The notes: generated from the letters alone by a model not told the origin. Counted from the first letter of the stretch, positions 20,500 through 29,860 are shown. The stretch is 56,334 nt of DNA from Gammaproteobacteria bacterium (GCA_015492075.1 WGFU01000040.1:1-56334); one strand, 5' to 3'. Numbers and translations: made by a program.

Positions 20500-22419
20500 T
20501 TAATGCAAGCTCGCGGGTCCGCCAATCGCTGAATCATTTTGCGACTCGTCTTCAACATCATCTGCCACCTTGCCTGTTGGGGGTGGCTCAGTCTGATCCC
20601 AGTCTTTAGGTGGACGAGGTGTTTTGCCATTCATAATGTCCGCCACCTGATCACTATCGATGGTTTCATATGTCATTAAAGCATTGGCCATGACGTGCAG
20701 CTTGTCTGTATTCTCAGTAAGTATCTTTTTAGCTCGCTGATAGTTGCGATCGATAATTGCCCGTACTTCTTCGTCGATAATACGAGCTGTCTCATCTGAC
20801 ACAGTTTTATGCTGCGAAACGGAATGACCGAGAAATACCTCACCTTCCTCGTCGCTATAGGTCAGCGGCCCCAGTCGATCCGATAGGCCCCACTTGGTCA
20901 CCATGCTACGTGCAATCTCAGTGGTACGCTGAATATCGTTAGAGGCGCCGGTAGTGACAGCTTCCGGGCCAAAGATGATTTCCTCTGCGATACGGCCACC
21001 AAACATCGACGAAATCTGACTCTCAAGACGCTCGCGACTATAGCTATAGCGATCTTCCTCGGGCAGAAACATGGTGACACCCAAAGCACGACCACGTGGG
21101 ATAATCGTCACTTTATGAATAGGGTCGTGCGAAGGCACTAGCCAACCAACGATGGCATGGCCAGACTCATGATAGGCGGTAAGTTTTTTCTCATCCTCAC
21201 TCATGACCATAGAACGGCGTTCTGCACCCATCATGATCTTGTCTTTGGCCTTCTCAAAATGCTCCATATCCACTTCGCGCATATTGGCGCGCGCTGCGAG
21301 CAAAGCGGCCTCATTGACCAAGTTGGCCAAATCAGCCCCAGAAAAACCTGGTGTACCACGAGCGATAATACTTGCTTTCACATTATCATTAAGCGGCACT
21401 TTACGCATATGCACTTTAAGGATTTGCTCACGACCGCGTACGTCAGGCAAAGGCACGACAACCTGGCGATCGAAACGTCCAGGGCGCAACAGTGCCGGAT
21501 CCAGTACGTCAGGCCTGTTCGTTGCGGCAATCACGATAACGCCTTCATTACCTTCAAACCCATCCATCTCAACCAGCAACTGGTTTAGCGTTTGCTCACG
21601 CTCATCATGACCGCCACCAAGCCCTGCGCCTCGTTGACGACCTACTGCGTCGATTTCATCAATAAAGATAATACAGGGAGACTGCTTTTTGGCTTGTTCA
21701 AACATATCGCGAACGCGAGATGCACCGACACCAACAAACATTTCGACAAAATCAGAACCAGAGATACTGAAAAATGGCACCTTGGCCTCACCGGCAATAG
21801 CCCTGGCAAGAAGGGTTTTACCGGTACCGGGAGAGCCAACCATCAAGACACCACGTGGTATCTTACCGCCCAGCTTCTGGAATTTTGCTGGCGCGCGCAG
21901 GAATTCTACCAGCTCACCGACTTCTTCTTTTGCTTCTTCAACACCGGCAACATCACTAAACGTCACCTTGATTTGATCCTCGCCAAGCAAGCGCGCCTTA
22001 CTGCGACCAAATGACATGGCACCACGACCACCGCCGCCGCCTTGCATCTGGCGCATAAAGAAAATCCAGACACCGATCAATAACAGCATCGGAAACCATG
22101 AAATAAAGATCTGCATCAGCATGCTTTGGCGCTCAATCGGTCGCGCACTGATTTGCACCCCATTATTGATGAGGTCATCGACGAGACCATCATCACCCGG
22201 ACTGTAGGTGATAAACCTGTCGCCACCGCTACGCTCGCCCTGGATGGTACGGCCTTCAATGACCACCTTGCTGACCGCACCCTTGCGCACATCGTTCAGA
22301 AACTCTGAGTACGTCACTTGTTGCAACGGCACCTGCGGCGGCCCGAAATTTTGAAAGACAGACATCAATACAACCGCGATGACCACCCAAAGAATGATGT
22401 TTTTTGCCATGTCGCTCAA
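20500..22419 (-). CDS. ftsH: ATP-dependent zinc metalloprotease FtsH
   Basis: This 639-residue membrane-anchored AAA+ protease degrades LpxC, SecY, misfolded membrane proteins and, in enterics, sigma-32. It has two transmembrane helices (about 8-24 and 104-122) around a periplasmic domain, Walker A GSPGTGKT (195-202), Walker [12 protein letters not shown] (about 250-260), the second region of homology [20 protein letters not shown], and the zinc site HESGH (417-421). The start chosen is TTG at 22419: an AAGGTG box lies five bases upstream, and the resulting N-terminus MSDMAKN parallels the MNDMAKN start I recall for Pseudomonas FtsH. ATG 22410 is the alternative. Confidence 0.95.
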   Translation of the reverse strand: MSDMAKNIILWVVIAVVLMSVFQNFGPPQVPLQQVTYSEFLNDVRKGAVSKVVIEGRTIQGERSGGDRFITYSPGDDGLVDDLINNGVQISARPIERQSMLMQIFISWFPMLLLIGVWIFFMRQMQGGGGGRGAMSFGRSKARLLGEDQIKVTFSDVAGVEEAKEEVGELVEFLRAPAKFQKLGGKIPRGVLMVGSPGTGKTLLARAIAGEAKVPFFSISGSDFVEMFVGVGASRVRDMFEQAKKQSPCIIFIDEIDAVGRQRGAGLGGGHDEREQTLNQLLVEMDGFEGNEGVIVIAATNRPDVLDPALLRPGRFDRQVVVPLPDVRGREQILKVHMRKVPLNDNVKASIIARGTPGFSGADLANLVNEAALLAARANMREVDMEHFEKAKDKIMMGAERRSMVMSEDEKKLTAYHESGHAIVGWLVPSHDPIHKVTIIPRGRALGVTMFLPEEDRYSYSRERLESQISSMFGGRIAEEIIFGPEAVTTGASNDIQRTTEIARSMVTKWGLSDRLGPLTYSDEEGEVFLGHSVSQHKTVSDETARIIDEEVRAIIDRNYQRAKKILTENTDKLHVMANALMTYETIDSDQVADIMNGKTPRPPKDWDQTEPPPTGKVADDVEDESQNDSAIGGPASLH

Positions 22420-22438
22420 GCTAGCACCTTATCCCAAT

Positions 22439-22466
22439 AATCTATGTAATTGCTTAGTGTATGCAA
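22439..22466 (-). promoter_or_regulatory. Candidate sigma-70 promoter for ftsH
   Basis: In the 133-bp gap between rlmE and ftsH the minus strand shows TTGCAT (22461-22466), a 16-bp spacer and TAGATT (22439-22444). It would place the transcript start about 13 bases before the TTG start codon. The -10 is imperfect, and no convincing heat-shock promoter was found here, although ftsH is heat-shock controlled in E. coli. Confidence 0.3.
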
Positions 22467-22552
22467 ACTCGCACCGTTTGCTCAATGTTTTCCGTTCAAG
22501 ACATCGAAATTAGCAGGAGTATTCGATGTTTATGCTCAAGAATAACTGTTTT

Positions 22553-23182
22553 TCAAGCAGCATTTCCGCAATAACCTTTTGCTACCAGATACACTTCCCT
22601 GGACTGCGGTCGCGAAGCTTGCGGCTTGCGCGTTTTTACGCTGGCGAAGCAAGCCCTTGCCACACGCATATACTCATCAAACCCTTCTCCCTGGAATAGC
22701 TTGGTAACAAAGTTGCCGTTCTTGCTAAGCACCTGCCGTGCCAAGTCGAGCGCCAATTCCGCTAAATACATCGATTTGGGTTGATCCACCGAGCTTACCC
22801 CACTGATATTGGGGGCCATATCAGAAAGAACAAGCCCTACCTCGCGACCATTTATACAGCGAATTAACTGCTCAAATACATTATTATCGGTAAAATTACC
22901 CTGGATAATCTCGACATCGGCCAAATTATCCATCGGCAAGATATCAAGTGCGATGATATCACTCTTATGTTGGCACCATTTTGCCGCCAATTGTGACCAA
23001 CCGCCAGGGGCTGCCCCCAAATCAATAATCATTTTACCGCGAATATGAACGCGGTCACGTTCGTTGATTTCCTCAAGTTTATAGACAGCGCGCGAACGGT
23101 AGCCATCCACCTTGGCACGTTTAACATACTCGTCCTTTTCCTGACGTTGCAACCAGCGGCGCTGGCCGGCACGGTTAGCCAT
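22553..23182 (-). CDS. rlmE: 23S rRNA 2'-O-methyltransferase RlmE (RrmJ/FtsJ)
   Basis: This 209-residue enzyme uses S-adenosylmethionine to methylate the 2'-OH of U2552 in the A-loop of 23S rRNA. It shows DEYVKRAKVDGYRSRAVYKL (about 18-37, including the first catalytic lysine), the SAM loop IIDLGAAPGGWSQLAA (about 52-67), LVLSDMAPNISG and the later VTKLFQGEGFDEY segment with the catalytic lysine. The frame opens 14 codons earlier, but the ATG at 23182 has a GGAG box nine bases upstream and gives exactly the E. coli length. It precedes ftsH as in E. coli and Pseudomonas. Confidence 0.95.
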   Translation of the reverse strand: MANRAGQRRWLQRQEKDEYVKRAKVDGYRSRAVYKLEEINERDRVHIRGKMIIDLGAAPGGWSQLAAKWCQHKSDIIALDILPMDNLADVEIIQGNFTDNNVFEQLIRCINGREVGLVLSDMAPNISGVSSVDQPKSMYLAELALDLARQVLSKNGNFVTKLFQGEGFDEYMRVARACFASVKTRKPQASRPQSREVYLVAKGYCGNAA

Positions 23183-23242
23183 AGCACTACGCTCCCGTTT
23201 CTGGCATAATACGCAGTCGCGCATCTGTATTTGTCAACGTCA

Positions 23243-23521
23243 TTATGGCTCTACCTGCTCTGATGTCTGTTTGAGTATCTTACGCGTGCGCAAGATTATC
23301 CATCCCGCCGCCAGCAAGCTATAGCCAACGAGCATGAGAAAAGCTTCAATACGGTGAGGAAAGAGCCGTTCAAGTACGAGCCATATTATCAGCCCGCCAA
23401 TCAGAATCAGGGCCAACTCAAACTTGATCCCGTTGAATGGGCTCGCCGCAACCGCAAAGTGCCCTTGGGGTGCTAAGTGCTTTTTGTCCCCTGCCGGGTC
23501 ATGACTATTTGGAGTATTCAC
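23243..23521 (-). CDS. Small two-helix membrane protein of unknown function
   Basis: This 92-residue protein is not recognised. A polar 30-residue N-terminus is followed by two hydrophobic segments (about 35-50, LALILIGGLIIWLVLE, and about 60-77, AFLMLVGYSLLAAGWIIL) and a basic tail, so it probably spans the inner membrane twice. It starts with GTG, and no other credible start exists before the first helix. The start codon is five bases from that of yhbY, which runs the opposite way. It lies 60 bp upstream of rlmE in the same direction and may be cotranscribed with it. The absence of room between the two starts casts some doubt on its N-terminus. Confidence 0.6.
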   Translation of the reverse strand: MNTPNSHDPAGDKKHLAPQGHFAVAASPFNGIKFELALILIGGLIIWLVLERLFPHRIEAFLMLVGYSLLAAGWIILRTRKILKQTSEQVEP

Positions 23522-23526
23522 ATCTA

Positions 23527-23820
23527 ATGCTTACTGGAAAAGAGCGTCGCTATCTTAATGCTTTGGCGCACGATTTAAAGCCTGTTGTCACCGTGGGGAA
23601 TGCCGGTCTCACAGATAACGTTATCAACGAGATCGATATTGCCCTAAGTGTTCACGAGCTCATCAAGGTAAAAATCAACCATGGTGACCATGATACACGC
23701 GCGCAAATCGATACTGAAATTGCTGGGCGCGTGCGCTGTAATCCGGTAAAAAATATTGGTCGTGTCTTCATCTATTACCGACCAGCCAAGAAGCCGAATA
23801 TTAAACTACCCGCTGCGTAA
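23527..23820 (+). CDS. yhbY: YhbY-family RNA-binding protein (CRS1-YhbY domain)
   Basis: This 97-residue protein has a KH-like CRS1/YhbY fold that associates with pre-50S ribosomal particles. Signatures are LTGKERRYLNALAHDLKPVVTVGNAGLT (residues 2-29), the central INEIDIALSVHELIKVKI, and the C-terminal GRVFIYYRPAKKP. An open frame starts 90 bases upstream, but the ATG at 23527 is the conserved start. In Pseudomonas and E. coli yhbY is also divergent from rlmE, so the context supports a ribosome-assembly role. Confidence 0.93.
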   Translation: MLTGKERRYLNALAHDLKPVVTVGNAGLTDNVINEIDIALSVHELIKVKINHGDHDTRAQIDTEIAGRVRCNPVKNIGRVFIYYRPAKKPNIKLPAA

Positions 23821-23903
23821 GGCACAGCAAACTGTACCTATTCTAGCATCTATTCGGGCACAGGTTCGAATAGCCGACCCAACTTTTATTGTAAGGCACC
23901 ACC

Positions 23904-25763
23904 ATGACGTCCAAGCCCACAGAAACTATCCCATTTAAAGACCTTGGCCTGAGCAAGAACGTGCTTGAGTCACTAGAAATAATTGGCTATGAGACGCCAT
24001 CACCTATCCAGGCAACCATCATCCCGCATGTGCTGAACAAGCGCGATGTCATTGGCCAAGCTCAAACTGGAACCGGAAAAACAGCTGCCTTCGCCCTGCC
24101 GTTGCTGTCGCAAATCGATATCCGACGTAGCGAAACCCAGGTTCTCGTACTGGCGCCGACACGCGAGTTAGCGATTCAGGTCGCTGAAGCCTTCCAACGT
24201 TATGCCAGCCATATCAAGGGATTCCATGTCGCACCGATCTACGGCGGCCAGGACTACGGCGTACAGATTCGCGCACTAAAACGCGGCCTTCATGTTGTTG
24301 TTGGCACTCCGGGTCGCGTCACCGACCATATGCGTCGCGGTACCTTAAAGCTGGGAGGACTTAAGGCACTGGTTCTTGATGAAGCCGATGAGATGTTACG
24401 CATGGGGTTTGTTGAAGAGGTCGAGTGGGTATTACAACAGACGCCTGACAACCGTCAGATCTGTTTATTTTCCGCCACCATGCCTAAAGTCATTCGCCAG
24501 ATCGCGCAAAAGCATTTAAATAACCCTGAAGAAGTTACCATCAAGGTTAAAACCACTACAGCAGAAAATATTCGTCAGCGCTATTGGATGGTCAGCGGTT
24601 TACATAAACTCGATGCCCTCACCCGTATTCTAGAGGCTGAAACCTTTGACGGCATGCTCATTTTTGTGCGCACTAAAACGGCCACCGTAGAACTTGCCGA
24701 CAAGCTACGTGCGCGTGGTTATGCCGCAGCGGAACTTAATGGCGACATCATACAAAAACAACGCGAACGCACCATTAATCAGCTTAAGAAAGGCGCACTC
24801 GATATTGTTATCGCTACAGATGTTGCTGCGCGCGGCCTGGATGTTGAACGTATTTCACACGTTATTAACTATGACATTCCTTATGATAGCGAAGCCTATG
24901 TTCATCGTATTGGCCGTACCGGTCGTGCTGGTCGTTCCGGAGATGCCATTTTATTCGTCGCCCCGCGTGAGCGCCGCATGCTAAATAGCATTGAGCGCGC
25001 AACAAAACAAAAAATGGAGATGATGGAGCTGCCTTCTACGGAAGTCATCAATAACAAACGTATCGCTGCCTTTAAACAGCGTATTACCGACACACTTGCC
25101 AAGAATGATGAACTTAATTTATACCAGCAAGTGTTAGAACAATATCAGCATGAACATAATATTCCCGCGATTGAAATCGCAGCGGCGCTGGCAAAAATAG
25201 CACAAGGTGATACGGCGTTATTGCTTAAGAAAGAATCAGTGAAACCATCACGGCGCCGTGGAAATGAAAATGATCGCGCAGCTCCCATTGCAAAAGGGAA
25301 AAGAGAGCGTGATGGTAGCCGCGACGGAGATAGAGACCAAAATAGAAACAACGACAATAACCGTAGTCGTAATAGAGACGGCAACAGCGAGCGCAAGCCA
25401 AAAAGAAGCCCCCATGCTGCAAGCGAAAACATGGAGTCTTTTCGCATTGAAGTCGGACATGAGCATAAGGTCAAGCCTTCCAATGTGATCGGCGCCATCG
25501 CCAATGAAGCTGGTATTGATAGCAAATATATCGGGCGTCTACAGATCTTTGATGAGCACAGCATTATCGATCTACCTAGCGATATGCCCAAAGAAATCTA
25601 TATGGATCTTAAAAAAGCGTGGGTCTGCGGGCAGCAATTAAAGATAAAACGAATCAACGAAAAAAGCGACTCAGATTCATCTAAGCGACGCAAACCAAAA
25701 CGCGGTGCGCCAGCTAAGGAAAAACACAAAAATAAAAAACCTAAAGACAAAAAAACTAGCTAG
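23904..25763 (+). CDS. deaD: DEAD-box RNA helicase, DeaD/CsdA type
   Basis: This 619-residue ATP-dependent RNA helicase is likely involved in ribosome assembly or RNA decay at low temperature. The helicase core has the Q motif, Walker A AQTGTGKT (53-60), PTRELA, TPGRV, DEAD (159-162), SAT in LFSATMP, and the HRIGRTGRAGR motif VI. A highly basic, low-complexity linker rich in Arg/Asn/Asp/Lys follows (about 445-510). Next is a DbpA-type RNA-binding domain (about 512-584, FRIEVGHEHKVKPSNVIGAI onward) and a Lys-rich tail. The ATG has an AAGG box seven bases upstream. Its TAG stop codon lies within the terminal inverted repeat of a MITE-like element. Confidence 0.92.
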   Translation: MTSKPTETIPFKDLGLSKNVLESLEIIGYETPSPIQATIIPHVLNKRDVIGQAQTGTGKTAAFALPLLSQIDIRRSETQVLVLAPTRELAIQVAEAFQRYASHIKGFHVAPIYGGQDYGVQIRALKRGLHVVVGTPGRVTDHMRRGTLKLGGLKALVLDEADEMLRMGFVEEVEWVLQQTPDNRQICLFSATMPKVIRQIAQKHLNNPEEVTIKVKTTTAENIRQRYWMVSGLHKLDALTRILEAETFDGMLIFVRTKTATVELADKLRARGYAAAELNGDIIQKQRERTINQLKKGALDIVIATDVAARGLDVERISHVINYDIPYDSEAYVHRIGRTGRAGRSGDAILFVAPRERRMLNSIERATKQKMEMMELPSTEVINNKRIAAFKQRITDTLAKNDELNLYQQVLEQYQHEHNIPAIEIAAALAKIAQGDTALLLKKESVKPSRRRGNENDRAAPIAKGKRERDGSRDGDRDQNRNNDNNRSRNRDGNSERKPKRSPHAASENMESFRIEVGHEHKVKPSNVIGAIANEAGIDSKYIGRLQIFDEHSIIDLPSDMPKEIYMDLKKAWVCGQQLKIKRINEKSDSDSSKRRKPKRGAPAKEKHKNKKPKDKKTS

Positions 25764-26004
25764 CAGGTTGTTGAAAAAAGTGCATGGTGAGTGCGAGACA
25801 AAGTGAGATAACCATAGGGAACAAATGCTTAATAAATCCGCAGGGTTATAAGGGAAAAAATAGTGAATACCCCAAGGGCACCCGGGAAGCGCAGTTTACA
25901 CGGAGTCTATCGCTGCGCGACCCTGCATTTTGAGCTATTTTTCCGGGTGCCCCGGGGTATAACGCTGTATCGTGCCGCTAGGGACTGTTTCAACAGTCTG
26001 CTAG
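25760..26004. mobile_element. MITE-like nested palindromic element
   Basis: About 245 bp between the convergent deaD and glgP genes are bounded by 17-bp inverted repeats: CTAGCAGGTTGTTGAAA at 25760-25776 and, on the other strand, CTAGCAGACTGTTGAAA at 25988-26004 (15 of 17 identical). Inside is a second imperfect arm pair, ATACCCC..GGGCACCCGG (25867-25888 and 25941-25960), and an inner pair GCGCAG/CTGCGC (25889-25894 and 25913-25918). The whole could fold as a cruciform. It has no coding capacity. It could also serve as terminator for both genes; on the minus strand the inner arm is followed by ACTATTTTTT. No target duplication was resolved. Confidence 0.55.
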
Positions 26005-26014
26005 TTCAGTCTAG

Positions 26015-28504
26015 CTAATGAGAGACGGGGCTAACATTCCAAATATCCCGGGCATATTCTTCGATCGTGCGATCACTGGAGAATTTGCCCATATTGGCAA
26101 TATTCAATATCGACTTTTCTGTCCAAGTGTCAGGCTGAGCGTAACAATCATCTACATTTTGCTGGCATGTGATGTATGAGGCATAGTCCGCTAACAGATA
26201 ATAGTCATCACCACCATTAGTTAACATATCAAATATCGGCTGGTAGCGACTTTTTTGATCCGGGCAAAAAAAGCCATCGCGAATCATATCCAACGCGCGG
26301 CGCAGCGCAGAATCACCGTCGTAATAATCCCAGGGCTGATAGCCACTGGCCTTTAATGCCATTACCTCGTCGGCGCTCAAACCGAAAATAAAGAAATTAT
26401 CCGCACCCACCTGCTCTCGAATTTCAATATTCGCGCCGTCGAGCGTGCCAATCGTTAAGGCACCATTGAGTGATAGTTTCATATTACCAGTACCAGATGC
26501 CTCAGTACCCGCGGTAGAAATCTGTTCTGACAGCTCGGCTGCAGGAATAATCAATTGCGCGGTAGAGACATCGTAGTTCGGCACAAATACGACTTTAAGC
26601 CTGTCGCCAATGACCGGGTCATTATTCACGATTTCTGCGACATCACTAATGAGTCGGATCACCAGTTTTGCCATTTGATAACCCGGTGCTGCCTTGCCCG
26701 CAAAAATGACCGCGCGCGGGATCATCGCTGCATCAGGATTGTCCTTGATCCGGTTATAACGTGTAATCACATGCAGCACATTGAGCAATTGGCGTTTATA
26801 TTCATGTAACCGTTTTATGTGCACATCAAACATTGCATCAGGGTTTAAATCAACACCTGTACGCTGCGCAATCAATGCTAATAAACGCTTTTTGTTTTCA
26901 TATTTGACCGCAGCAACAGCAGACTGAAACTCGCTATCGCTTGCATAAGCAGAAAGCCGGGACAATTGAGACAATGACTTCTTCCAACCATCGCCAATAC
27001 ATGAAGTAATCAGATTGGATAACAAAGGGTTTGACTGATTCAGCCAGCGGCGCGGTGTAATCCCGTTGGTGATATTAATAAACTTATCCGGGAAGAAGGC
27101 ATGAAAATCGGCAAAAATCGTCTTTTGCATTAAGTCCGAATGCAAGGCGGCAACCCCATTCACCTTATGGCTGCCTACTATCGCCAAGTGCGCCATTCGC
27201 ACACGTCGTCCATTGTCCTCATCAATAATAGACATACGACGCAATAGCGCCTCATCGCCTGGACACCAATACATCACCTGTTTGAGAAACTTATGATTGA
27301 TCTCATAAATAATCTGCAAATGGCGCGGCAATACTCGCGCCATCAGCTCAATCGGCCAGGCCTCTAAGGCCTCAGGCAGTAACGTATGGTTGGTATAGGA
27401 AAAAGTATGCTGCGTAATCTTCCATGCGCAATCCCATTCATAGTGGTGTACATCAAGCAATATACGCATTAGTTCGGCAATCGAAATCGCCGGATGGGTA
27501 TCGTTCAGCTGTATCGAAACCTTGTCAGGTAATTCATTAAAAGAGTCGTGTACCTTATTGAATCTATGCAGAATATCCTGCAATGATGCGCTAACAAAAA
27601 AGTATTGTTGTTGCAGCCGCAACTCGCGTCCGCTGTCTGTCGAATCGTCGGGATACAACACCTTGGACAAGTTCTCGGACAAGGTCTTGTCTTCGACCGC
27701 CTTGATGTAATCGCCTTCATTGAAATACTGCAGATTAAAATCGCGGCTGGCTTTTGCCGCCCACAAGCGCATATTGTTAACGGTATTATTCGCGTATCCA
27801 GGCACCGGCGTGTCATAGGCCATGGCAATGACATCTTCAGTACCTACCCATTGATGGTGCGCGCGCCCGTCATCATCGCAGTATTCGGTGCTTGCACCAA
27901 AAAATTTCACTCGGTAAATGGACTCAGGACGCCCAAACTCCCAAGGGTTACCATAGCGCAGCCAGTTGTCTGGGTGCTCAACTTGCTCACCATGACGAAT
28001 TTCCTGGCGAAACATGCCGTAATCGTAACGTATGCCATAACCGTAGCCAGGCAACTGCAGGCTTGCCATTGAATCAAGAAAACAGGCCGCCAATCGGCCC
28101 AAACCACCATTACCTAATGCGGCATCGTACTCAAGGTCACAAATCTCTTCAAGATCAATGCCTAAGGAATTCATCGCCTCACGGCAAGGTTCGTAAATAT
28201 CAAGTGACAGTAATGCGTTGGTCAAAGAGCGGCCAATCAAGAACTCAAGAGACAAATAATAGACGCGCTTAGTGTCTTCACGATAATAGCTCGTCATCGT
28301 ATCCATCCAATGTTCCGTCAGACGGTTACGCACTTCGTAAGCAAGGCTATGCAGCCAATCCCTGGGCGTCGCCGTATGGCCATCCTTGCCCACGTTATAG
28401 AGCATGCTCTTAATCAGAGACTGCTTGATCGATTCAGCCTCATCGCTAAGAGAGCACGAATCAATGGCAGTGACATTTGCCGTTTTATTTAACACCACAG
28501 ACAT
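26015..28504 (-). CDS. glgP: Glycogen/starch/alpha-glucan phosphorylase
   Basis: This 829-residue enzyme releases glucose-1-phosphate from alpha-1,4-glucans using phosphate and pyridoxal phosphate. Clear motifs are YYLSLEFLIGRSL (about 83-95), DAALGNGGLGRLAACFLDSMA, GYGIRYDYGMF, QLNDTHPAISIAELMR, and the PLP-lysine signature EASGTGNMKLSLNGALTIGTLDGAN. Length is near the E. coli GlgP norm (815). No other glycogen gene is in the window, so it stands alone. It interrupts the otherwise conserved greA-DUF4149 / yhbY neighbourhood together with deaD, which suggests insertion at this point. It converges on deaD. Confidence 0.95.
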   Translation of the reverse strand: MSVVLNKTANVTAIDSCSLSDEAESIKQSLIKSMLYNVGKDGHTATPRDWLHSLAYEVRNRLTEHWMDTMTSYYREDTKRVYYLSLEFLIGRSLTNALLSLDIYEPCREAMNSLGIDLEEICDLEYDAALGNGGLGRLAACFLDSMASLQLPGYGYGIRYDYGMFRQEIRHGEQVEHPDNWLRYGNPWEFGRPESIYRVKFFGASTEYCDDDGRAHHQWVGTEDVIAMAYDTPVPGYANNTVNNMRLWAAKASRDFNLQYFNEGDYIKAVEDKTLSENLSKVLYPDDSTDSGRELRLQQQYFFVSASLQDILHRFNKVHDSFNELPDKVSIQLNDTHPAISIAELMRILLDVHHYEWDCAWKITQHTFSYTNHTLLPEALEAWPIELMARVLPRHLQIIYEINHKFLKQVMYWCPGDEALLRRMSIIDEDNGRRVRMAHLAIVGSHKVNGVAALHSDLMQKTIFADFHAFFPDKFINITNGITPRRWLNQSNPLLSNLITSCIGDGWKKSLSQLSRLSAYASDSEFQSAVAAVKYENKKRLLALIAQRTGVDLNPDAMFDVHIKRLHEYKRQLLNVLHVITRYNRIKDNPDAAMIPRAVIFAGKAAPGYQMAKLVIRLISDVAEIVNNDPVIGDRLKVVFVPNYDVSTAQLIIPAAELSEQISTAGTEASGTGNMKLSLNGALTIGTLDGANIEIREQVGADNFFIFGLSADEVMALKASGYQPWDYYDGDSALRRALDMIRDGFFCPDQKSRYQPIFDMLTNGGDDYYLLADYASYITCQQNVDDCYAQPDTWTEKSILNIANMGKFSSDRTIEEYARDIWNVSPVSH

Positions 28505-28721
28505 ACTCCATCCTCGGTATGTACAGGGCTTCTCTATACGCTTAAGCGATGACTACGAAAGATAGCCCCCTCCTAGCGGATAGCGTCAATATTGCCGCAA
28601 GGTTTAGTGCTTATGCTGCTTAAACTGCCTGGCAACTCTATACACCTACTCTCATGGGTAAACATAAGACGTGAAAAATGGATGATGTGGCAGATGTTGA
28701 ATTTAGAAAAGATTGATTTTA
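28505..28721. other. Intergenic region upstream of glgP
   Basis: These 217 bp hold the glgP leader and the sequence downstream of the small membrane gene at 28722-28901. No open frame with coding character, no strong promoter pair and no intrinsic terminator was recognised. The far end is AT-rich. Confidence 0.4.
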
Positions 28722-28901
28722 TTAATTACTATCGGACATAAATCGACGTGAGAGGTAGATACCAAACAATAGAATGACTATGCCAGCAACTGTTAACCTT
28801 ATATTGATTGGCTCGTCCATAAAGTAATCGACGCCCGCTCTTATAATTAAAGCAAAGCCTATAAAGGTGACAAAAAGTATTGCCCTACGCGTTTTGCGCA
28901 T
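28722..28901 (-). CDS. Small two-helix membrane protein (59 aa)
   Basis: A 59-codon ATG frame begins MRKTRRAILFVTFIGFALII and contains two hydrophobic segments: residues about 7-20 and about 36-50 (RLTVAGIVILLFGIYLS). Each is flanked by basic residues, with KTRR at the start and SRRF near the end. It starts six bases after the stop of the DUF4149 gene and so looks like the last gene of the carAB-greA operon. The family was not recognised. The regular basic-hydrophobic pattern and the operon spacing favour a real inner-membrane microprotein over chance, but only by inference. Confidence 0.55.
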   Translation of the reverse strand: MRKTRRAILFVTFIGFALIIRAGVDYFMDEPINIRLTVAGIVILLFGIYLSRRFMSDSN

Positions 28902-28907
28902 GACGGT

Positions 28908-29375
28908 TCAGACTCGATCAGGTGAGTGCCGTCGCAGGCCAAACGCGACAAGAACTAGGCCGAAGAGGCTGAGGAGAAGATAGAGCGCAGAGGAAAGACC
29001 ATGCAATTTGCCGAATTGAGACTTATATTCCACTGCATCCATGACTTCTTTTTGCAGTTTTAATTCGGCAATCATGGGGTGAACACCGAATAAGCTGACT
29101 AATGTAATGACCAGCATAGCGACAAGCAGCCACCAACGCCATGATTTTAACACCGTGCTTAAACCACTGAGCGCACCACTAATTAATAGCAATACGCTGC
29201 AAATCAAACCAATCGTCAGTATGGCACGTAACATCTCACCGGCAACGGCGCCGGCTAACTGGCGATCCGCTACTGAGGCAAACAAACTGGGGGCGGCAAT
29301 ATAACCAATGGTCCAGGTACCCCCGACCCAGAGCGTTAACAGAATACGCTCACCGATGTTGAGCTTAGATAACAT
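28908..29375 (-). CDS. DUF4149-domain membrane protein
   Basis: This 155-residue protein has four predicted transmembrane helices (about 10-30, 47-70, 80-98 and 125-147). The N-terminus LLTLWVGGTWTIGYIAAPSLFASVADRQLAGAVAGEML (about 12-50) is characteristic of the DUF4149 (TMEM205-like) family, whose function is unknown. It lies five bases after greA. The same carAB-greA-DUF4149-yhbY order is found in Pseudomonas, which supports the assignment. A small membrane protein gene follows at six bases. Confidence 0.85.
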   Translation of the reverse strand: MLSKLNIGERILLTLWVGGTWTIGYIAAPSLFASVADRQLAGAVAGEMLRAILTIGLICSVLLLISGALSGLSTVLKSWRWWLLVAMLVITLVSLFGVHPMIAELKLQKEVMDAVEYKSQFGKLHGLSSALYLLLSLFGLVLVAFGLRRHSPDRV

Positions 29376-29380
29376 AGTGA

Positions 29381-29860
29381 TTAATCATCATAACTAACCG
29401 AATCAATCTCGTATTCGATTTCGCCGGCAGGTGCATTAACCGTTGCAATGTCACCTACTTCTTTACCAATCAATGCGCGCGCAACAGGAGAGTTAATCGA
29501 TAACAAGCCTTTACTGATATCAGCTTCTAGGTCGCCAACAATCTGATAAGTAACTTGCTCGCCATTATCTTCATTGATCAAGACGACTTTAGCACCGAAG
29601 ACGACTTTATCACCTGGATCCAGTGATGCCACGTCAATAATTTGCGCATGACTCAGACGGCTCTCGATTTCCTGAATGCGGCCTTCAAGAAAACCCTGCT
29701 GCTCCTTCGCCGCATGGTATTCCGCATTTTCTTTCAGGTCGCCGTGCTCACGTGCGGTGGCTATCGATTCAATAATACGCGGCCGATCGATCGTTTTCAG
29801 TTGATGCAATTCTTCACGCAGGCGTTCGGCGCCTTTTAATGTAATCGGTTCTTTTTGCAT
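29381..29860 (-). CDS. greA: Transcription elongation factor GreA
   Basis: This 159-residue factor enters the RNA polymerase secondary channel and stimulates cleavage of backtracked RNA. The N-terminal coiled coil contains the usual [18 protein letters not shown] (about 9-26) and acidic tip region [23 protein letters not shown] (about 33-55). The C-terminal domain contains [18 protein letters not shown]-type sequence and ends [10 protein letters not shown]. Its start lies inside the 3' end of carB (25-bp overlap), which suggests translational coupling to carB. Confidence 0.96.
   Translation of the reverse strand: MQKEPITLKGAERLREELHQLKTIDRPRIIESIATAREHGDLKENAEYHAAKEQQGFLEGRIQEIESRLSHAQIIDVASLDPGDKVVFGAKVVLINEDNGEQVTYQIVGDLEADISKGLLSINSPVARALIGKEVGDIATVNAPAGEIEYEIDSVSYDD

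Noticed and set aside
25145-25591. 148-codon minus-strand frame within deaD
   Set aside because: Arises from the Arg/Lys/Asp-rich low-complexity linker codons of the helicase read backwards.
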